DNA from: Stenotrophomonas acidaminiphila
GTDB lineage: Bacteria > Pseudomonadota > Gammaproteobacteria > Xanthomonadales > Xanthomonadaceae
Assembly: GCA_002951995.1 (NCBI GenBank)
Contig: CP019797.1
Coordinates: forward strand, 3,580,501-3,644,500
Reading direction: 5' to 3'
DNA: 64,000 nucleotides
Under the pieces are notes generated by a model, which was not told the origin of the DNA, did no database searches, and was given only the letters and a program-made list of their open reading frames with translations. The position numbers and the translations under genes were made by a program. How positions within the stretch are numbered: the stretch's first letter is position 1; each line of letters begins with the position of its first letter. Below, piece after piece: positions 43,678 to 53,317 of this stretch.

Positions 43678-43970
43678 TCAGCGTACGTACCCGGCCTCGC
43701 GCTGCGCCCTGATGACAGGGACGAACACGGTGTCGATACCGGCAACATACCGGTACAACGCCATGTATCCGGCTGCGCCCCTGCCGATCACCAGCTCACG
43801 CATGTCCTCGCCACAGTGGCGGCCGATCAGGGGGCTGCTTTCCAGCACGTTGAAGGCGTCGATGATGCCGCCAAGCCGTGCCGTGCGTTGTCCGGCATCG
43901 TATGGCTCGAGATGCAGGAGGATGCGCTCGAAATCTCCCCGACCTCGGGCGCAAGTTCGATCCGCGTCAC
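43678..43970 (-). pseudogene. RelE/ParE-family toxin (frame broken at 43937-43940)
   Basis: Toxin half of a ParDE-like module. The GTG at 43970 overlaps the antitoxin stop (GTGA) and reads VTRIELAPEV, then the frame is lost near a G4 run (plus C at 43937-43940). One extra G leads into DFERILLHLEPYDAGQRTAR, then SSPLIGRHCGEDMRELVIGR and IDTVFVPVIRAQREAGY, a ParE-like fold of 97 residues in total. Members poison DNA gyrase or cleave mRNA on ribosomes. As read, the toxin would not be made, which would leave the antitoxin unneeded; a sequence error is also possible. Confidence 0.65.
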
Positions 43971-44257
43971 CGCTGTTCCGCCAGCTTGCGGGCGGCGGGG
44001 TGCCGGGCGGTCTGGCCCACCACCCGACGTTCCAGATAGCTGCGCATCTCGTTCCAGGGGAAGGTTTTTCCCGATGCGGCGATGCCGGCATGGCGTCGTT
44101 CCGCCTCGGCTTCGAAGTCGGCGCGGCGTTGGGCCAGCGCCGCTTTCTCGGCGATCGCTTCCAGGATGAATCCATGCGGCGTCATGCCGGTTTCCTTCGC
44201 CATCTCGGCGACGCGGGCCTTCAACTCGTCCGGAAGGCGGATGGTGGGGGTGCCCAT
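43967..44257 (-). CDS. Antitoxin, ribbon-helix-helix/CopG-like
   Basis: Antitoxin of 96 residues. Its N-terminus MGTPTIRLPDELKARVAEMA is a ribbon-helix-helix domain of the type that binds DNA as a dimer; the C-terminus (AGIAASGKTFPWNEMRSYLE) should wrap the toxin. It is upstream of and overlaps the toxin gene. A perfect 10-bp palindrome lies 34 bases upstream of the start, the likely autoregulation site. The start at 44257 opens the ribbon. Confidence 0.8.
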   Translation of the reverse strand: MGTPTIRLPDELKARVAEMAKETGMTPHGFILEAIAEKAALAQRRADFEAEAERRHAGIAASGKTFPWNEMRSYLERRVVGQTARHPAARKLAEQR

Positions 44258-44290
44258 GAGCTGCCCCGTGGGATCACTGATTCCGGACCG

Positions 44291-44312
44291 AAGTAGCACA
44301 CATGTGCTACTT
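44291..44312. promoter_or_regulatory. Operator palindrome of the toxin-antitoxin module
   Basis: AAGTAGCACA-CA-TGTGCTACTT is a perfect 10-bp inverted repeat 34 bases upstream of the antitoxin start, suited to a ribbon-helix-helix antitoxin. Confidence 0.75.
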
Positions 44313-44357
44313 GTCGGCACGAGTACTGATCGCCGGTCATGCAGGGCACAGCGGGCA

Positions 44358-46295
44358 CTATCCCTGCGCCTGGCCCAGCCGCTGCGCCAGGCCCGACCAG
44401 CGGCTGGCGTGGCGCGACAGCGCGGCTTCGATCACCGCCGCGTCGCCCGCCAGGTGCAGGGCGTGGCGGGCGCGGGTGATGCCGGTGTAGAGCAGTTCGC
44501 GGCTGAGCACGCGGTTGTCGCGGTGCGGCAGCTGCAGCCAGACCTCGTCGAACTCCGAACCCTGCGCCTTGTGCACGGTCATGGCAAAGGCACTTTCGTG
44601 CGCCGGCAATGCCGCCGGGTGGAACGGCCGCGGCGCGTCGGGATCGTCGCCGGCGAACCAGGCGGTGGTACCGCGGCCGGTGCCGTCCCGCAGGCAGATG
44701 CCGACATCGCCGTTGAACAGGCGGTGGCGATAGCTGTTCTCGGTGACCAGCAGCAGGCGCCCGTGGAAGTGGGCAGGTGCGCCGCCGCGCGGGGTCGTGC
44801 CGCCGAGCAGCTCTTCGATGCGCGCGTTGAGCCCGCGCGCGCCCTGCGGGCCTTCGCGCACGGCGGTGAGCAGGCGCAGGCGCCCGGCCAGGGCCAGCGC
44901 CTGTGCCGGCGTCTGCGCGGCGGCCAGTGCTTCCCAGTAGCGCTGCAGTGGTTCACGCCAGGCCTGCAGCGGATCGTCCTCGTTCTCGTGGAAGTGCACG
45001 CCGGGCAGCTGCGCGTCGCGCAGCAGCGACAGCGCGCGGGCGGCGTCGCCGCCGCGCATCGCCGCGGCCAGCGGTGCCAGCTGCAGCGCCTCGCTCTGCC
45101 GGTAGCCGCGCTGCAACTGCACGCGGGTGCCGGCGAAACCGGTCGCCGGCGGCGCGATGGATGCCGCCGGCAGCGCGCCCAGCAGGCCCTGCAACGCCTG
45201 CGCGTCGTCGGGCGCAATGCGCGTGCCGTCGCCGGCGGCGCGCAGGATGGCGCCGAGCACGTCGCCGGCTTCCACCGAGGGCAGCTGGTCCGGGTCGCCC
45301 AGCAGCACCAGCCGGGTGCCGTCGGCCACCGCCTCGACCAGCTTGGCCATCAGCGGCAGATCGATCATCGAGGCCTCGTCCACCACGATCGTGTCGTACG
45401 CCAGTGGGTTGTCGGCGTGGTGGCGGAAGCGCGGCGAATCCGGAATCACGCCCAGCAGGCGGTGCAGGGTGGTGCCGGTGGTCGGCAGCTGCGCGCACAG
45501 CGCCGCGTCCACGCCCAGCCGCGGCAGCTGCTGCACGGCGTTGCGCAGGCTTTCGGCCATGCGCTCGGCAGCGCGGCCGGTGGGCGCGGCCAGCGCCACC
45601 CGCGGCGGCGCGCGGCCGGCAGCTTGGGCCTGCGCGGCCAGCAGCACCAGCAGGCGCGCGATGGTGGTGGTCTTGCCGGTACCCGGCCCGCCGGTGACCA
45701 GCAGCAGCGCGTGGCGCAGGGCCAGCGCCGCGGCGCGGGCCTGCTGGTCGACGGCGGGGGAAGCGTCGGTGGATGCGGCGGCCGCAGCGGCGGGCACCTG
45801 GGCGAACAGGTCACCCTGCCGGGCCGCCGGGCCCGGCGCGGCGGCCGCGTTGCCGGGAAACAGCCGCGCGAACAGCGGCGCCAGCGCCGCCGGATCGGCG
45901 GCCTGCAGCGGGGCCTGGCCGATGCGCTGCAGGCCCAGCGCCAGCCGCCGCTCGTACTCGCGGTAGCGCCGCAGGTACAACAGGCCGTGTTCCCAGGCCA
46001 GCGGCGCCTGCGTGGCCTCGTCGGCATCGTCGTCGGGCCGCGCCACCCAGGGCGATGCCTGCAGCTGCGCGATCCAGCCCTGCGCGTCGGGCCAGGGCAG
46101 CGCGGCCTCGACCAGCCGCGCCGGCCGCGCCGGGTCGAACCCGGCGTGGCCGTGGGCGACGGCCAGCGAGGCCAGCGCGGCGGCGGCCAGTACCGCGTCG
46201 GGGGTATCGGGATCGAGCCGGCGCAGGCTTTGCGCCAACGCGTGGTCGAGCGCACGCAGCGCCCCGGCCTTGTTGAGTGCGGCCAGCAGGCTCAT
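44358..46295 (-). CDS. recD: Exodeoxyribonuclease V subunit alpha
   Basis: RecD is the 5'-3' helicase of the RecBCD complex, which processes double-strand ends for recombination and degrades foreign linear DNA. It has 645 residues with Walker A GGPGTGKTT at 202-210, Walker B VDEASMIDL, GDPDQLPSVEAGD, and the C-terminal MTVHKAQGSEFDE and YTGITRARHAL motifs. It is the last gene of recC-recB-recD; its start overlaps the recB stop (ATGA). Identification is certain. Confidence 0.96.
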   Translation of the reverse strand: MSLLAALNKAGALRALDHALAQSLRRLDPDTPDAVLAAAALASLAVAHGHAGFDPARPARLVEAALPWPDAQGWIAQLQASPWVARPDDDADEATQAPLAWEHGLLYLRRYREYERRLALGLQRIGQAPLQAADPAALAPLFARLFPGNAAAAPGPAARQGDLFAQVPAAAAAASTDASPAVDQQARAAALALRHALLLVTGGPGTGKTTTIARLLVLLAAQAQAAGRAPPRVALAAPTGRAAERMAESLRNAVQQLPRLGVDAALCAQLPTTGTTLHRLLGVIPDSPRFRHHADNPLAYDTIVVDEASMIDLPLMAKLVEAVADGTRLVLLGDPDQLPSVEAGDVLGAILRAAGDGTRIAPDDAQALQGLLGALPAASIAPPATGFAGTRVQLQRGYRQSEALQLAPLAAAMRGGDAARALSLLRDAQLPGVHFHENEDDPLQAWREPLQRYWEALAAAQTPAQALALAGRLRLLTAVREGPQGARGLNARIEELLGGTTPRGGAPAHFHGRLLLVTENSYRHRLFNGDVGICLRDGTGRGTTAWFAGDDPDAPRPFHPAALPAHESAFAMTVHKAQGSEFDEVWLQLPHRDNRVLSRELLYTGITRARHALHLAGDAAVIEAALSRHASRWSGLAQRLGQAQG

Positions 46296-49200
46296 GGCTG
46301 GCCTCCCAGCCGCGCCAGCAGCGCGGCGTGGGCGTCGTCACCGCCGGCGAACAGCGCGTCCACCGCGTGCACCAGTTCCGGCGCGAAGGCATGCGCGTAC
46401 ACCCCCGGCGAAGGCGTGCGGGTCGCATCCAGGCCACGGCAGAACAGGTAGCGGATGCCGCCGAAATCACGCGCGTAGTCATAGCCGTCGCCCAACCGGA
46501 AGCGCAGCCAGCGGTGCAGCGCCACGGTGTAGATCAGCGCCTGCAGGTCGTACTCGCTGTGGCGCATGGCCGCCTCCAGCTGCGCCGGGGCGTAGCCGGG
46601 CAGGCGGTTGGACTTGTAGTCGAGCACGTACCAGCGACCGTCGCGCAGGTAGGTCAGGTCGATCTTGCCGGTCATCAGTCCTTCCAGGCGGCCACGCGCA
46701 CCGAAGCCGTGGCGGCCGCGCACCACGCCATGCGCATGCAGCACGCGCAGCAGCGCCGGCACCGCGGTGGGCTGCATGGCGAAGTGGAACTCGATCTCGG
46801 CACGGCGCTCGCCCGCGGCCAGCGCATGCAGCGCGCCGCCTTCGGGCAGGTCCACGGTCAGGGTCTGCCCGACCAGCATGGTGAGCAGGGCCACGCCGTC
46901 GTCGATGTCGGGCCCGGCATAGCCTTCGGCGCGCAGTGCCGCGGCGATTACTCCGGCCTGTCCCGCAGGCGCCGCGTCGCCGGGCCGCCAGCCTCGCCAG
47001 GCGCCGAAGTCGGTGTTCTCCAGCGCGGCATGCAGCACGTTGCCGAAGCGGCTGCCGGCGAAGCGCGGATCGAAGGCCTCCTGCACCGTGACGGGATCCT
47101 GCCCGGCATCGTCTTCGCCCTGCGCCGGTTCGTCGGCGGCGCCGCCGCTGTCCTGCGTGGCGGCGGCCGACGTGTCGTGGCCGGCCTCGGCGTGGGCGAG
47201 CTGGGTGAAGCTATAGACCCACCAGTCCAGCGACAGCGCGCGGCGCACCCCACGCACCGGCGGTACTGCCGGCTCGTGCGCGGGCGGCAGCCGCGCGGGC
47301 AGCGCATCCACGCTGCCCGCGACGATCTGGATGTCGGCGTGCGCGGCCAGCCGCTGCATGTCATCCAGCAGCGGCCCCAGCCGCGAACCGGGCAGCCCGG
47401 CCAGCGCGCCGCCGGCGATCCACAGCGCGTGCTCGGCGCGGGTGAGGCCGACGTACAGCAGGCGCGCGGCTTCGGCCGCCTCCTCGGCGGCGGCCTGCTG
47501 GCCGACCGCCTTCCACTCTGCCGCGTCCTTGTCGATCTTCCAGTGCAGTACGCGGCGCTCACCATCGTGCACGATGCGGTGGCCGTCGGTGGCCGGCGCG
47601 CCGCCGTCGATGCCGACGAACGGCAGGTACACCAGCGGGTACTCCAGGCCCTTGCTCTTGTGCAGGGTGATGACCTGCACCCGGTGCGCGTCCGATTCCA
47701 GGCGCAGCAGCTGGGTCTCGTCGCCGTCGTCGGCATGGGCGATGCGCGCCTGCAGCCAGTCGAGCAGGCCATGCAGGCCGATGCTGCGGGTGCCGGCTTC
47801 CTGCAGCAGTTCGCCCAGCTGCAGGTAGTTGGTCAGGCGGCGTTCGCCGTCGACCAGCGCCAGCAGGCGCTCGGCCTGTTCGGCGCACAGGTCCGACAGC
47901 ATCGCCAGCACGCCGCCGCGCTGCCAGCGCTCGCGCCATTGCAGCAGGCGTTCCTGGTGCCGGCGCTGGCGGTCGCCCTCGTGCTCCATCGTGGCGATGG
48001 CCGCGGCGCTTTCGCCCAGCAGCACGGTGGCCAGCGCGGCGCGCAGGCGGCCTTCGTCGGCCGGTTGCAGCAGCGCCAGCAGCAACAGGCGCAGCTCGTG
48101 CGCCTCGGCGGTCGCGAACAGGCTGTGTTTGCCGGCGGCCACCGCGGGAATGGCGGCAGCGGCCAGCGCCTGCTGGATGCGCGTGGCCTCGCGGTGCGAG
48201 CGCACCAGCACGGCGATGTCGCCGGGGCGCACCGGGCGGCCATCGACCAGCGCCCTGCCCTGGCGCGCCGCGGACAGCACGCGGTGGATGTCGGCCACGC
48301 AGGCCACGGTGGCGGCGTGGCGCGAGTCATCGGCCTTGAGCGGCTTGCCATCGGCGTCGGCGTCGAGCAGGTGCAGGGTCAGCGCCGGCGCGGGGACGCC
48401 GTCGAGCAGGTAGTCGGCATCGCTGCGCTTGGAGCCGGGCTCGACCGGCTCGAAGCGGATGCGCGGGTCGAGGAAAGCCTGTTCGCCGGCGTTGGCGTAC
48501 AGCGCGTCGATCGCGCGCAGCAGCCCGGGGCGCGAACGGAAGTTGTGCGCCAGCCGCGGCGCCTCGGCGGCGCGCTCGCGGGCCTGCAGGTAGGTGTGCA
48601 CGTCGCCGCCACGGAAGCCGTAGATGGCCTGCTTGGGGTCGCCGATCAGGAACAGCGCGGCGGCGGCGGGCGGTTCGGCGAACACCCGGCGGAAGATGTC
48701 CCACTGGCGCGGGTCGGTGTCCTGGAATTCGTCGACCAGGGCAAAGCAGTACTGCGCGCGCAGGCGTTCGGCCAGCACCATGCCGGCTTCGCCGTCCAGC
48801 GCCGCATGCACGCCGTCGATCAGGTCGTCGTAGGTCTGCACCCGGTACTGCTGCTTGTGCCGCGCCAGGCGCTGGCGGGCGTCGTCGCGCAGTGCATGCA
48901 GCAGGACGATGGACTGCTGCCGGCGCCATTCGGCGAAGCGCGCCTGCGCCTGCACGTAGTCGGCGATCAATGGCTGCAGCGGCGACACCGGGGTGCTGCC
49001 GGCCTTGGCCTTCACGGTGCGGGCGGTCAGCGCGTCGAGGGTGAGCCGCTGCAGCCGCTCGTCCAGCGCGGCGGCCGGATCGGGATGGCGCGCCCAGTGC
49101 AGCACCTGCCGGAACAGCGGTTCGATCCATTCGGCCTTGTAGCTGCTCCTGTTGAGCACACCGCCCTCCAGCGCGGCGCGCAGCTGCTGCAGGTAGGCGT

Positions 49201-49918
49201 CGCCATGCGCGGCCAGCCCGCCGGCAAGGCGCAGCGCGGCGGCGTCGCGCAGCGGGCCGGCATCGTCCAGCGGCGCTGGCGGCAGCGCCGGCAGCAGCGG
49301 CAGGTCGGCGACCAGCACCGGCAGGTCGGCCGCCAGGGCGTCGGGGCCCTTCCACAGCGCGGTCAGGGCCGCCAGCGCATCGCCGCGGGCGGCATGCTGC
49401 CGCCACAGGTCGGCCGCGAGCCCGGCGTGGAGCGCGCGGGTATTGGTCAGCAGTTCCGGCGCGGCGAAGCTGTGGCCGCTCTCCAGCGCGTGTTCGGCCA
49501 GTACCCGGGCGCAGAAGCCATGGATGGTGAAGATCGCCGCCAGGTCGGTTTCCTCGGCGGCGATGCGCAGGCGCCGCGCCAGCTGCGCGGCACTTTCGGT
49601 GCCCAGCTGCAGGTAACGCCGCAGGATGGCGCCGGTCAGCGCGGCCTCATGGCCCACGTCCGCCGCTGGCGCGGCCTCGGCCAGCCGCGCCGCCAGGTCC
49701 AGGCGCTCGCGGATACGCCGGCGCAGTTCCTGGGTCGCCGCTTCGGTGAAGGTGACGGCCAGGATCTGGCCCATGCGCAGGTGCCGTTCCACCACCAGGC
49801 GGGTGAACAGGGTGGCCAGGGTGAAGGTCTTGCCGGTACCGGCGCTGGCCTCGATCAGGCGCAGGCCGTCCAGCGGCAGCTCCAGGTACGGGTCGTTCGC
49901 AGGTGCTGCGGTGCTCAT
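46292..49918 (-). CDS. recB: Exodeoxyribonuclease V subunit beta
   Basis: RecB is the 3'-5' helicase and nuclease of RecBCD. It has 1208 residues. Helicase motifs: LIEASAGTGKTFTL (21-34), VDEFQDTDPRQWDIF, IGDPKQAIYGFRGGD, ITLHKSKGLEYPLVY, LLYVGLTRAEHALW. The C-terminal nuclease has GKIDLTY and VLDYKSN, the D-x-K metal site. It overlaps recC upstream and recD downstream by four bases each. Identification is certain. Confidence 0.97.
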   Translation of the reverse strand: MSTAAPANDPYLELPLDGLRLIEASAGTGKTFTLATLFTRLVVERHLRMGQILAVTFTEAATQELRRRIRERLDLAARLAEAAPAADVGHEAALTGAILRRYLQLGTESAAQLARRLRIAAEETDLAAIFTIHGFCARVLAEHALESGHSFAAPELLTNTRALHAGLAADLWRQHAARGDALAALTALWKGPDALAADLPVLVADLPLLPALPPAPLDDAGPLRDAAALRLAGGLAAHGDAYLQQLRAALEGGVLNRSSYKAEWIEPLFRQVLHWARHPDPAAALDERLQRLTLDALTARTVKAKAGSTPVSPLQPLIADYVQAQARFAEWRRQQSIVLLHALRDDARQRLARHKQQYRVQTYDDLIDGVHAALDGEAGMVLAERLRAQYCFALVDEFQDTDPRQWDIFRRVFAEPPAAAALFLIGDPKQAIYGFRGGDVHTYLQARERAAEAPRLAHNFRSRPGLLRAIDALYANAGEQAFLDPRIRFEPVEPGSKRSDADYLLDGVPAPALTLHLLDADADGKPLKADDSRHAATVACVADIHRVLSAARQGRALVDGRPVRPGDIAVLVRSHREATRIQQALAAAAIPAVAAGKHSLFATAEAHELRLLLLALLQPADEGRLRAALATVLLGESAAAIATMEHEGDRQRRHQERLLQWRERWQRGGVLAMLSDLCAEQAERLLALVDGERRLTNYLQLGELLQEAGTRSIGLHGLLDWLQARIAHADDGDETQLLRLESDAHRVQVITLHKSKGLEYPLVYLPFVGIDGGAPATDGHRIVHDGERRVLHWKIDKDAAEWKAVGQQAAAEEAAEAARLLYVGLTRAEHALWIAGGALAGLPGSRLGPLLDDMQRLAAHADIQIVAGSVDALPARLPPAHEPAVPPVRGVRRALSLDWWVYSFTQLAHAEAGHDTSAAATQDSGGAADEPAQGEDDAGQDPVTVQEAFDPRFAGSRFGNVLHAALENTDFGAWRGWRPGDAAPAGQAGVIAAALRAEGYAGPDIDDGVALLTMLVGQTLTVDLPEGGALHALAAGERRAEIEFHFAMQPTAVPALLRVLHAHGVVRGRHGFGARGRLEGLMTGKIDLTYLRDGRWYVLDYKSNRLPGYAPAQLEAAMRHSEYDLQALIYTVALHRWLRFRLGDGYDYARDFGGIRYLFCRGLDATRTPSPGVYAHAFAPELVHAVDALFAGGDDAHAALLARLGGQP

Positions 49919-52900
49919 GCGCGGTCCCCGCCGCCGGTCGCCACCCGGCCCTCGCGCAGCGCGGTGAACACCACCAGGCTGTTGTGGATAAATCTGTTGG
50001 TAGTGGCCGCGTCGGCGAACGGATCGGCGCCGCGCAACGCCAGTTGCACGGCTTCGCCGTCACGCTCGCCCCAGCTGCGGTCGCTGCCATGCCACTTCTC
50101 GCGCGCGACCTTTTCGCGGGCGTCCGGATCGGCGTTGTAGATCGCCCAGCCGGTGTAGGGGGCGAACGGCAGCGGCGCCTGCAATCCCCGCGCACGCAGC
50201 TGCAGCAGGGCCTGCAGGGCGGCGCGGGCCTGTTCAGCCGGTGGCGGCGGCAGGATGTGCGGGCCAAAGCCGCCATCGCCGGCATCAATGAACTGCAGCA
50301 GCGGCAGCGGCACGCCGGCGGCATTGGCCAGCAACCATTCCAACCCGCTGCGCAGCACCCAGGCCACGCCCGGCGCACCGGCCTGCAGGCGGGGCAGCCC
50401 CTGTGGATGGATCTGTGCGACACGGCCGTGGACGGTGGTGCCGTCGATCGCCACTTCCAGCCGCTGCGACTGCAATGGCGCGCCGTCGTACCACTGCGCG
50501 AAGCTGTCCGCGCACGGGCGGATGCGACCCAGCAGCTGCTCGAACTGCTGCCGGCCCAGCGCCCCGGAGGGCAGCAGCGCGCGCGCCCGCAGGCGCTCGT
50601 ACAGGCCCTGTTCGCTGCCTTCCAGCAATGCGCCGAGTACCTGCTGCTGCAACGCGCTGTGCTCGCGCCCGCGTTCGGGCAGCACCAGCGGTTCGAGGTC
50701 GTCGCCGGGCAGGATCTCGCCGCCCAGGCGCAGCCCCAGCCGCTGTTCCAGGAACTGCCCGGCCGGGTCGGCCAGGAAGCGGCGCAGCGCATCCAGCGAC
50801 AGCGCGGGTTCGCGCAGGGCGTCGGGCAGCGGCGCGTCCAGTGCACCGGCGGACCAGGGCGCCAGCGGCTGGCGCTGGCCACCGACCGCACCGGCGGCCG
50901 GGTGCCACTGGCGGCGGTAGCTGAAACGCCGCGGCTCGCCATCGCCGCCGAACGCGGCCGGGGCGAAGGGCTGCAGCGGATGGCGCACGACCATCGCCTG
51001 GCGCGCGCTGGCCGCATCGGCATGGCAGGCGGCCACCGCGTCGATCAGCTCGCTGACCAGCACCGAAGGCTCGCGCTCGCTGCCGTCGCGCGCGTCGGCG
51101 CCGAGGTAGCTCAGGTAGAACACGTCCTGCGCCGACGCCAGCAACTGCAGGAACAGGAAGCGGTCGTCCTCGCGCAGCGAACGGTCGCCGTGGCGGCGCC
51201 GCCCGGTGCCGAGTTCGGCGGTGAGCCGGCTCAGGCCGGCGGCCGGGTCGCGGCGCGGGAAGTCGCCATCGTTCAGGCCCAGCACGCAGATCGCGCGGAA
51301 CGGCAGCAGCCGCATCGGCACCATGCGCCCGAAACTGACGCCGCCGGTGAGCAGCGGCGCGCGGGTGTCGGCCTCGGACAACACCGTGGAAAAGTGCGCA
51401 CGCACCACCTCGGCGGGCACCGCCGCATCGAAGCCGGCCTTTTCCGCGTCCTCGGCGAAGGCGTTGATCAGCTTGCGCAGCCGGTCCAGCGCGCGCTGGG
51501 TGGACGGCTCGGCGGGCGTTTCCGGCAGCAGCGCGTCCAGCAGGCCAAGCAGGCGTTCGCGCCACTGCGCCGGCGCCAGCGCCTCGGCCAGCGCCTTCTG
51601 GTGGCGGGCGAGCACGCGCAGCAGGCGGATCAGCGCATCCAGCGCGGCCAGTGCGCTGCCTTCCAGCTCCGGCCACGGCGCGACGCCGGCCAGGTCGTCG
51701 TCGCTGCCGCTGGCGTGGCCGAGCAGCAGCCGGTCCAGGGCGAACTGCCAGGTGCAGGCGTCGTCGAGCGGCGCCTGGTGCTGGCCGCGGTGCGCCGCAT
51801 CCAGCCCCCAGCGCGCGCCGGCGGCCTGCAGCCAGCCGTGCAGGCGCTCGAACGCGGCCGCGTCCAGTCCGGCGGCGGCGGCCAGCGGCGGGCTGGCGAG
51901 CAGGTCGAGGATCTCGTTGAGGCCAAAGCGCGACACCGGCAGCCCCAGCAGCTGCATGAACACGTCGGCCAGTGGCTCGCCCTGCAGCGGACTGGCGTCG
52001 GCCAGTGCCCACGGAATGTGGCCCTCGCCGCCGCCGCGGCCGCCGAACACCGATTCCAGGTACGGCACGTAGGGGTCGATGTCCGGCGCCAGCACCGCGA
52101 TCTCGCGCGGCTGCAGCGGCGGGTCGAAGCGCGGATCGTCCAGCAGCGCGCGCAACTGGTCGTGCAGCACCTGCATTTCCCGCAGGCGGGTATGGCAGGC
52201 GTGGACCTGCACGCTGGGGTCGTCCAGCCGCAGCGCCGGGCGCAGCGGCGCCGGCGGCCGCGCGCGGCGGTGGAACAGGTCGGCCTGCAGGCGGTGCAGC
52301 AGGCTGTCGCGCAGGCCGCCCTGGTCCAGCGTCGGCCCGTCGCGCCGCTCGGGATCGGCATAGGCGGCGATCTCGCCGGACGGGTGCACCACTTCGTAGC
52401 TGCCCAGCACCGCCATGAAGTCGCGCCCGGCCGCGCCCCAGGCCTGCAGCAGCGGGTTCTCGCCGGCGTCGCTGCCGAACGGATCGTCGACGCCGCCGCG
52501 CAGCCGTTCGGCCAGGGTCTGCAGGTCGCCCCAATAGGCGCGCGTGGGCGTGGGCAGGTAGAAATGCAGCGTACCGACCCGCGCCTGGGTGGCGATCACC
52601 CGCAGCACGTCGGGCGAAACGTTGAGCGTGGCGAAGGCGAACAGGCGCGACGGCAGGCCGCGCGGCAGCGGCTGGCCGGCGCCCTCGAACCGCGCCAGGT
52701 AGTCGTTGATGCGGCGCGCGCGATGCTGCTGGCCGCCGGCGATGCGGCGCCAGAGGATGGCCTGCGGATCGGCGGGATCGGCGCCGGCCTCCCAGCGCAG
52801 CAGCCAGTCGCGGCGCCAGGCCTGGTACTTCTCGAATACCCCGCCCAGTTCGGCGGCCAGCGACCAGGCCCGCAGCGGGTCGCCGGCGCCGGGCGCGTCG

Positions 52901-53270
52901 CCCCCAGATAGGTGCGCAGCGCGGCCATCGCCGGCTGCCGCATCAGCGCCGGGTCGGTCAGGGCCGCGTACAGCCGCCACTGCAGCCCCGGCGCGCCGAG
53001 GTCGTCCTGCTCGCCGGGCACGTTTTCCTGCAACGCGCGGGCAACGAACTCACCCGGCGTGAGGAATTCGAGATTGGCGGCGATGCCGTATTCGGCGGCC
53101 AGCGTGGACTGCAGCCAGCGGCGCATCGCCACCTGCGGGATCAGGACCGTGTCGGCCGCCAGCAGCGGCTGCCCGGGCGCGGGCGCGCGCAGCGCGTGGG
53201 CCAGCAACGAGGCGAGCACGTCCAGCGCATTGGAGTGGTAGAGGCGGAAATCCGCGGCGGCATCAGGCAT
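49915..53270 (-). CDS. recC: Exodeoxyribonuclease V subunit gamma (frame broken at 52901-52905)
   Basis: RecC scans DNA for Chi and splits the strands between RecB and RecD. The frame opens at 53270 (MPDAAADFRLYHSNALDVLA) and is typical to residue about 122, where it leaves the frame in a G5 run (plus C at 52901-52905). One extra G gives AALRTYLGGDAPGAGDPL and continues through the rest (VFEKYQAWRRDWLLRWEAG) to 49915, about 1118 residues in all, normal for RecC. Since recB and recD are intact and overlap perfectly, I take the break as a sequence error. First gene of the operon, downstream of rhuM. Confidence 0.9.
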
Positions 53271-53317
53271 GGCCGCGCCATTGTGCCGGAGCGGCGTCGC
53301 GTTGACTGCGACGAAAG

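Noticed and set aside
46277..52911. Very long plus-strand open frames opposite recB and recC
   Set aside because: They follow the codon pattern of the real genes on the minus strand and lack protein motifs.
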